From Chersky-840 sp963848335 (lineage in GTDB: Bacteria > Actinomycetota > Acidimicrobiia > Acidimicrobiales > UBA8190): DNA of 64,000 nt. The stretch lies in the NCBI GenBank assembly GCA_963848335.1, contig CAWKDD010000001.1, forward strand, positions 1,426,001 to 1,490,000, given 5' to 3'. Positions 57,250-64,000 of the stretch are shown piece by piece. Each line of letters starts with the position of its first letter. Positions within the stretch are counted from its first letter, which is position 1. The notes below the pieces were generated by a model. That model worked only from the letters and a program-made list of their open reading frames with translations, had not been told where the DNA came from and did not search any database. A program made the position numbers and the translations under genes.

Positions 57250-58493
57250 GTGACCGAGGTCCACCAACGGGCCGGAGCGCCCTGGGCCGCGCCGGCCAAG
57301 CTCGACGAGGTGGCGGGGCGGGCGCTGGAGCTCGGGCTGCGCCGGGTGCAGATGCTGGCCTGGCGAGACCTCGACGATCCCGAGGCGGGCGGTTCCGAGC
57401 GCCACGCCCACCACGTGGCGTCGCGTTGGGCCGAGGCCGGTCTCGACGTCACCATGCGCACCTCGGCGGCCAGCGGGCACCGGGCCCGGGCCGAGCGCGA
57501 CGGCTATCACGTGCTGCGCAAGGGGGAGCGCTACTCCGTGTTCCCCCGCAGCGCGCTGAGCGGGCTGGCGGGTCGGGGGGCCAGGCCCGACGGCCTGGTG
57601 GAGATCTGGAACGGCATGCCGTTCTTCTCGCCGTTGTGGGCCCGTTGCCCGCGCATCACCTTCCTCCACCACGTGCACGCCGAGATGTGGCAGATGACGC
57701 TGCGCCCGTGGCACGCCCGCGCCGGGGAGTTCGTCGAGCGGCGCCTGGCGCCGCCGCTGTACCGGCGCACGCGCGTCGTCACGCTGTCGGAGTCGTCGCG
57801 CCGGGAGATCGTGGCCATGCTCGGGCTGCGGCCGGCACGGGTCAGCGTGGTGCGCCCCGGCATCGACGACCTCTTCACGCCGGGCGGGGCGCGCTCGCCC
57901 CATCCGCTGGTGGTCGCCGTGGGCCGCCTCGTCCCGGTCAAGCGCTTCGATGTGCTCATCGACGCCCTGGCGGAGCTGCGCCGATGGGTCCCCGATGTGC
58001 GGGCCGTGATCGTCGGCGAAGGCTACGAACGGGCCAAGCTCGAGGGCACGGCGACGCGCCGTCGGCGCCGAGGATTGGCTCGAGCTCCCCGGCTACAAAG
58101 AGGAGGCGGAGCTGCTCGACGTGTACCGCCGAGCCTGGGTGCTGGCCAGCACGTCCCGGCGTGAGGGATGGGGCATGACCATCAGCGAGGCCGGGGCGTG
58201 CGCCACCCCGGCGGTGGTGTCGCGCATCGCCGGCCACGTCGACGCCGTCGACGACCAGGTGAGCGGGCTCGTGGTGGACAGCGAGACCGGTGGCGGCGAC
58301 CACGGGGCGCGCCCGGTGTCCACGGCCTTCGCCCAGGCGCTGCGGGCTGTGCTCACCGACCGCGTGCTGCGGGCCCGCCTGGGCCACGGGCGCGCGCGCC
58401 CGCTCCGACGAGCTGTCGTGGGACACCACCGCCTCGGGAACCCTGGAAGCGCTGGTGGACGAGGCCGCGGCCGGGAAGCGCCGCGGACGGTAG
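57250..58493 (+). CDS. Glycosyltransferase family 4 (GT-B), frame broken
   Basis: About 414 residues. The N-terminal domain has DPEAGGSERHAHHVASRWAE, a GT4 acceptor-side motif. The C-terminal domain has VVAVGRLVPVKRFDVLIDAL and REGWGMTISEAGACATPAV, the E-x7-E nucleotide-sugar motif. Extra bases near 58058 and 58395 break the frame. GTG 57250 starts 64 nt after the flippase. Donor and acceptor are unknown. It is cytoplasmic, and fits as the partner that builds what the flippase moves. Confidence 0.85.
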
Positions 58494-58497
58494 GTCG

Positions 58498-59111
58498 GTG
58501 CTCGCCGTCGGGCTGACCGGAGGCATCGGCTCGGGGAAGTCGTCGGTGGGGGAGCTCCTCGTCGGGCGGGGGGCGGTCCTCATCGACGCCGACCGCATCG
58601 CCCGCGAGGTCGTCGTCCCCGGTGGCCCCGCCTACCAGCCGCTCGTGGACCGTTTCGGGACGGGGATCCTGGCCGCCGACGGGACCGTCGACCGCCCCGC
58701 CCTGGCCGCCGTGGCCTTCGCCGACCCCGAGTCGCTGGCCGCCCTCAACGCCATCACCCACCCCGCCATCTCGGCGGTCATGGCCGAGCGCCGGGCCGCC
58801 CAGGAGGGGGGCGACCGCGTGGTGGTGCTCGACATCCCCCTGCTCAAGCCCGAATACCGCGACCTCCTGTCGCTGGACGTGGTCGTCGTGGTCGACTGCC
58901 CCGTCGAGCTCGCCGTCCGAGCGCCTTGTGGACCAACGGGGCTTCTCGCGCCCGGATGCCGAGGCCCGGGTGGCCGCGCAGGCCGGGCCGCGAGGAGCGC
59001 CGCCGTGGCGCCGACCTCGTGATCGACAACTCGGGGGACCGCGCCCAGCTCGTCTCCGAGGTGGACCGGGTGTGGACGGCGCTCGTCGCACTTCCGCACC
59101 CCGAGCGCTGA
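58498..59111 (+). CDS. coaE: Dephospho-CoA kinase, frame broken
   Basis: Last step of coenzyme A synthesis, ~204 residues. GLTGGIGSGKSSVGELL is the P-loop, LIDADRIAREVV the substrate site, and LDIPLLKP and ERLVDQRGFSRPDAEARV the lid. Extra bases near 58918 and 58985 break the frame. GTG 58498 is 4 nt after the GT4 stop, so coaE now follows the glycan block rather than rpsA. Confidence 0.92.
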
Positions 59112-59160
59112 GCCCTCCCCGGGTGGGCAGATCCCGGCCGGGGCCGACACACCCCCCCGG

Positions 59161-59166
59161 TACGAT
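59161..59166 (+). promoter_or_regulatory. -10 box of uvrB
   Basis: TACGAT ends 6 nt before the GTG at 59173; transcription would start on the start codon. Confidence 0.5.
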
Positions 59167-59172
59167 CGGACG

Positions 59173-61362
<2,190 letters not shown>

Positions 61363-61408
61363 CGCGGGGCGCCGCTCCCGGCCGGGTTCCGGCCCCCCGG
61401 CCCCCCGG

Positions 61409-61414
61409 TAGCCT
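61409..61414 (+). promoter_or_regulatory. -10 box of uvrA
   Basis: TAGCCT ends 7 nt before the ATG at 61422, so uvrA may be transcribed separately from uvrB. Confidence 0.45.
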
Positions 61415-61421
61415 CGCACCG

Positions 61422-64000
61422 ATGGCCGACCGGCTGGTGATCCGCGGAGCACGAGAGCACAACCTCCGCGACGTCTCGCTCGAGCTGCCGCGTGACCGGC
61501 TCATCGTGTTCACGGGCCTGTCGGGGTCGGGCAAGTCGTCGCTCGCCTTCGACACCATCTACGCCGAGGGTCAGCGTCGGTACGTGGAGTCACTGTCGTC
61601 CTACGCCCGCCAATTCCTGGGGCAGATGGACAAGCCCGACGTCGACTTCATCGAGGGCCTGTCGCCGGCCATCTCCATCGACCAGAAGTCGGCCAGCCGC
61701 AACCCGCGCTCCACCGTGGGCACCGTCACCGAGATCTACGACTACCTGCGGCTGCTCTACGCCCGCGTGGGCCATCCCCATTGCCCCAACTGCGGCCGGC
61801 CCGTGGCGCGCCAGACTCCCCAGCAGATCGTGGACCGCATCCTGGACCTGCCCGAAGGGACGCGCTTCCAGGTACTCGCCCCGGTGGTGCGGGGCCGCAA
61901 GGGGGAGTACGAGGCCTTTCTCGACGACCTGGCCAAGCAGGGCTTCGCCCGGGCCCGGGTCGACGGCGAGGTGGTCGAGCTGTCCGAACGGGGCGCGCTC
62001 AGCCTGGCCCGCTACGAGCAGCACACCATCGAGGTCGTGGTGGACCGGCTGGTGCGCCGCGACGACATCCGCCAGCGGCTCACCGAGTCCATGGAGACCG
62101 CGCTGCGCCTCACCGACGGTGTGGCCGAGATCGGCATCGTCGCCGAGGACGGTTCCGAGGAGCTGATCACCTTCTCCGAGCACCTGGCGTGCACCTTCTG
62201 CGGGCTGTCGTTCGAGGAGCCCGCACCGCGCAACTTCTCGTTCAACTCGCCCTACGGCGCCTGCCCGGCGTGCGACGGTCTCGGCACCCAATTCGAGGTC
62301 GACCCCGACCTGGTGGTGCCCGACCCCACCAGGTCGCTCTCCGAAGGGGCCGTGTCACCGTGGACAGGGGGCCACAGCCGCTGGTTCGACCGCATCGTCG
62401 ATGCCGTCGCCGACGAATACGGGTTCTCCACCGACACGCGCTGGGACAAGCTGCGCGCCAAGGACCGCAAGGTGCTGCTCTACGGCTCGGGGACCCGCCA
62501 GGTGCACGTGCGCTACCGCAACCGCTACGGGCGCCAACGGTCCTTCACCTCGCACTTCGAGGGCATCGTGCCGTGGTTGAAGCGCCGCCACCGGGACTCG
62601 GACTCCGATTCGGTCCGCCAGTGGACCGAGACCTTCATGCGCGAGGTGCCCTGCCCGGTGTGCCACGGGGCGCGTCTCAAGCCCGAGTCCCTGGCCGTGA
62701 CGGTGGGGGGTCGCAACATCTTCGAGCTGTGCAGCCTCTCGATCACGCGCGCCGCAGCGGAGGTCGATGCCTTGGAGCTGACCGAGCGCGAGCACCTCAT
62801 CGCCGACCGCGTGCTGCGTGAGGTGCGGGCCCGGCTGCGGTTCCTGCTCGACGTGGGGCTCGACTACCTGTCGCTGGCCCGCGGCACCTCCACCTTGTCC
62901 GGGGGCGAAGCCCAGCGCATCCGCCTGGCCAGCCAGATCGGCTCGGGCCTGGTAGGGGTCCTCTACGTGCTCGACGAGCCTTCCATCGGCCTGCACCAGC
63001 GTGACAACCGGCGCCTGCTCGACACCCTGGTGCGCCTGCGCGACCTCGGCAACACCGTGATCGTGGTCGAGCACGACGAGGAGACCATCCTCGAAGCCGA
63101 CCACGTCGTGGACATCGGGCCGGGCGCCGGCGAGCACGGCGGCGAGATCGTCTACAGCGGCGAGGTGCCCGGTCTGCTGGCGGCGCCGGCGTCGGTGACC
63201 GGGCGCTACCTGGTGGGGGAGCGCTCCATACCCGTCCCCGAGAAGCGCCGCCCCGGCTCGGGCGAAGAGCTGGTGGTGCGCGGTGCGCGGGAGCACAACC
63301 TGCAGGCCGTCGACGTGGCCTTCCCGCTGGGATGCCTGGTGGCGGTGACCGGCGTGTCGGGTTCGGGCAAGTCCACGCTCGTCAACGACATCCTGTTGCA
63401 GTCGATGCTGGCCCAGGTGCACCGGGCCCGCACCACTCCGGGCCAGCACAAGGGTATCGACGGGGTCAAGTACGTGGACAAGGTGGTGGACATCGACCAG
63501 TCGCCCATCGGGCGGACGCCGCGGTCGAACCCGGCCACCTACACCGGGCTGTTCGACCACGTGCGCAAGCTCTTCAGCCAGACCTCCGAGGCCAAGGTGC
63601 GCGGATACCTGCCGGGTCGGTTCTCGTTCAACGTACGCGGCGGGCGCTGCGAGGCCTGCGCCGGGGACGGGACCATCAAGATCGAGATGCACTTCCTCCC
63701 CGACGTGTACGTCCCGTGCGAGGTGTGCGGCGGCGCCCGTTACAACCGCGAGACGCTCGAGGTGACGTTCAAGGGGAAGAACATCGGGGACGTCCTCGAC
63801 ATGTCGTGCGAGGAGGCCTTGTCGTTCTTCGCCAACCAGCCCACCATCGCCCGGCACCTCCAGACCCTGGTGGACGTGGGGCTCGGCTACATCCGGCTCG
63901 GACAGCCCGCGCCCACGCTGTCGGGCGGTGAGGCTCAGCGCGTGAAGCTCTCGTCGGAACTGTCCCGGCGGTCGACGGGCCACACGCTCTACGTCCTCGA
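61422..64000 (+). CDS. uvrA: Excinuclease ABC subunit A (3' end outside the window)
   Basis: The open frame runs from ATG 61422 past the window edge (859 codons of an expected ~950). First ATPase: GLSGSGKSSLAFDTIYAEG, zinc pair CPNCGRPV with CTFCGLSFEEPAPRNF and ACPACDGLG, and signature STLSGGEAQRIRLA. Second ATPase: GVSGSGKSTLVNDI, zinc module CEACAGDGTIKIEM with CEVCGGARYN, and LSGGEAQRVKL. The DNA-damage recognition subunit of nucleotide excision repair. No frame breaks. Confidence 0.97.
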   Translation, partial: MADRLVIRGAREHNLRDVSLELPRDRLIVFTGLSGSGKSSLAFDTIYAEGQRRYVESLSSYARQFLGQMDKPDVDFIEGLSPAISIDQKSASRNPRSTVGTVTEIYDYLRLLYARVGHPHCPNCGRPVARQTPQQIVDRILDLPEGTRFQVLAPVVRGRKGEYEAFLDDLAKQGFARARVDGEVVELSERGALSLARYEQHTIEVVVDRLVRRDDIRQRLTESMETALRLTDGVAEIGIVAEDGSEELITFSEHLACTFCGLSFEEPAPRNFSFNSPYGACPACDGLGTQFEVDPDLVVPDPTRSLSEGAVSPWTGGHSRWFDRIVDAVADEYGFSTDTRWDKLRAKDRKVLLYGSGTRQVHVRYRNRYGRQRSFTSHFEGIVPWLKRRHRDSDSDSVRQWTETFMREVPCPVCHGARLKPESLAVTVGGRNIFELCSLSITRAAAEVDALELTEREHLIADRVLREVRARLRFLLDVGLDYLSLARGTSTLSGGEAQRIRLASQIGSGLVGVLYVLDEPSIGLHQRDNRRLLDTLVRLRDLGNTVIVVEHDEETILEADHVVDIGPGAGEHGGEIVYSGEVPGLLAAPASVTGRYLVGERSIPVPEKRRPGSGEELVVRGAREHNLQAVDVAFPLGCLVAVTGVSGSGKSTLVNDILLQSMLAQVHRARTTPGQHKGIDGVKYVDKVVDIDQSPIGRTPRSNPATYTGLFDHVRKLFSQTSEAKVRGYLPGRFSFNVRGGRCEACAGDGTIKIEMHFLPDVYVPCEVCGGARYNRETLEVTFKGKNIGDVLDMSCEEALSFFANQPTIARHLQTLVDVGLGYIRLGQPAPTLSGGEAQRVKLSSELSRRSTGHTLYVL

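Overview
The window is about 70% or more GC and carries GTG, TTG and ATG starts, many 1-4 nt stop/start overlaps, a mycothiol synthase, an ANTAR regulator next to polA, and class-E-sortase-like LAxTG motifs. Together these indicate an actinobacterium. A free-standing trpF beside a PriA-like hisA, plus the overall gene mix, argue against Mycobacterium or Streptomyces and suit a deep-branching lineage such as Acidimicrobiia. That class call is inference.

Layout. 0-8 kb: MaoC-like hydratase, small membrane protein, VIT/CCC1-type transporter, a 1342-residue secreted repeat protein, mshD, nth and a 66-residue protein. 8-20 kb: hisD-C-B-H-A-F, a GroES-fold gene, an MMPL/RND transporter (minus strand), then hisI-trpE-ygfZ. 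20-29 kb: cysQ divergent from cysD-N-C, a receiver-GGDEF-EAL protein, a second repeat-family surface protein with an LATTG motif, and a histidine kinase/response regulator pair. 29-33 kb: trpC-F-B-A. 33-41 kb: two secreted proteins (COG4315-type repeat; DUF5666-like), a UbiB-type kinase and the fatty-acid synthase operon fabD-H-G-acpP-fabF (minus strand). 41-47 kb: tRNA-Leu, a small coiled-coil protein, pdtaR, polA, rpsA. 47-53 kb: a complete oligopeptide ABC transporter (oppA-B-C-D-F, minus strand). 53-58.5 kb: a glycan block (PIG-V-like mannosyltransferase, FAD oxidoreductase, flippase, GT4). 58.5-64 kb: coaE, uvrB and uvrA, the last cut by the window edge.

The backbone his - trpE - trpCBA - pdtaR - polA - rpsA - coaE - uvrB - uvrA has the same order as in M. 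tuberculosis. The other blocks are insertions into that backbone and are where the novelty lies: a five-copy, two-cysteine repeat family; proteins ending in LA[F/T]TG, a membrane helix and a long basic tail; and a FabD fused to a lysine-less biotinyl-like domain.

Two window-wide patterns matter for use of this annotation. First, most operon heads have a TAnnnT -10 box ending only 4-9 nt before the start codon, which implies leaderless transcripts. Second, about 24 genes, many essential, are broken by single-base shifts, mostly extra bases, in clusters (6-7.3, 27-41 and 54.9-59 kb). These look like residual sequencing errors rather than gene decay, so products of those genes were pieced together across frames and their exact lengths are approximate.
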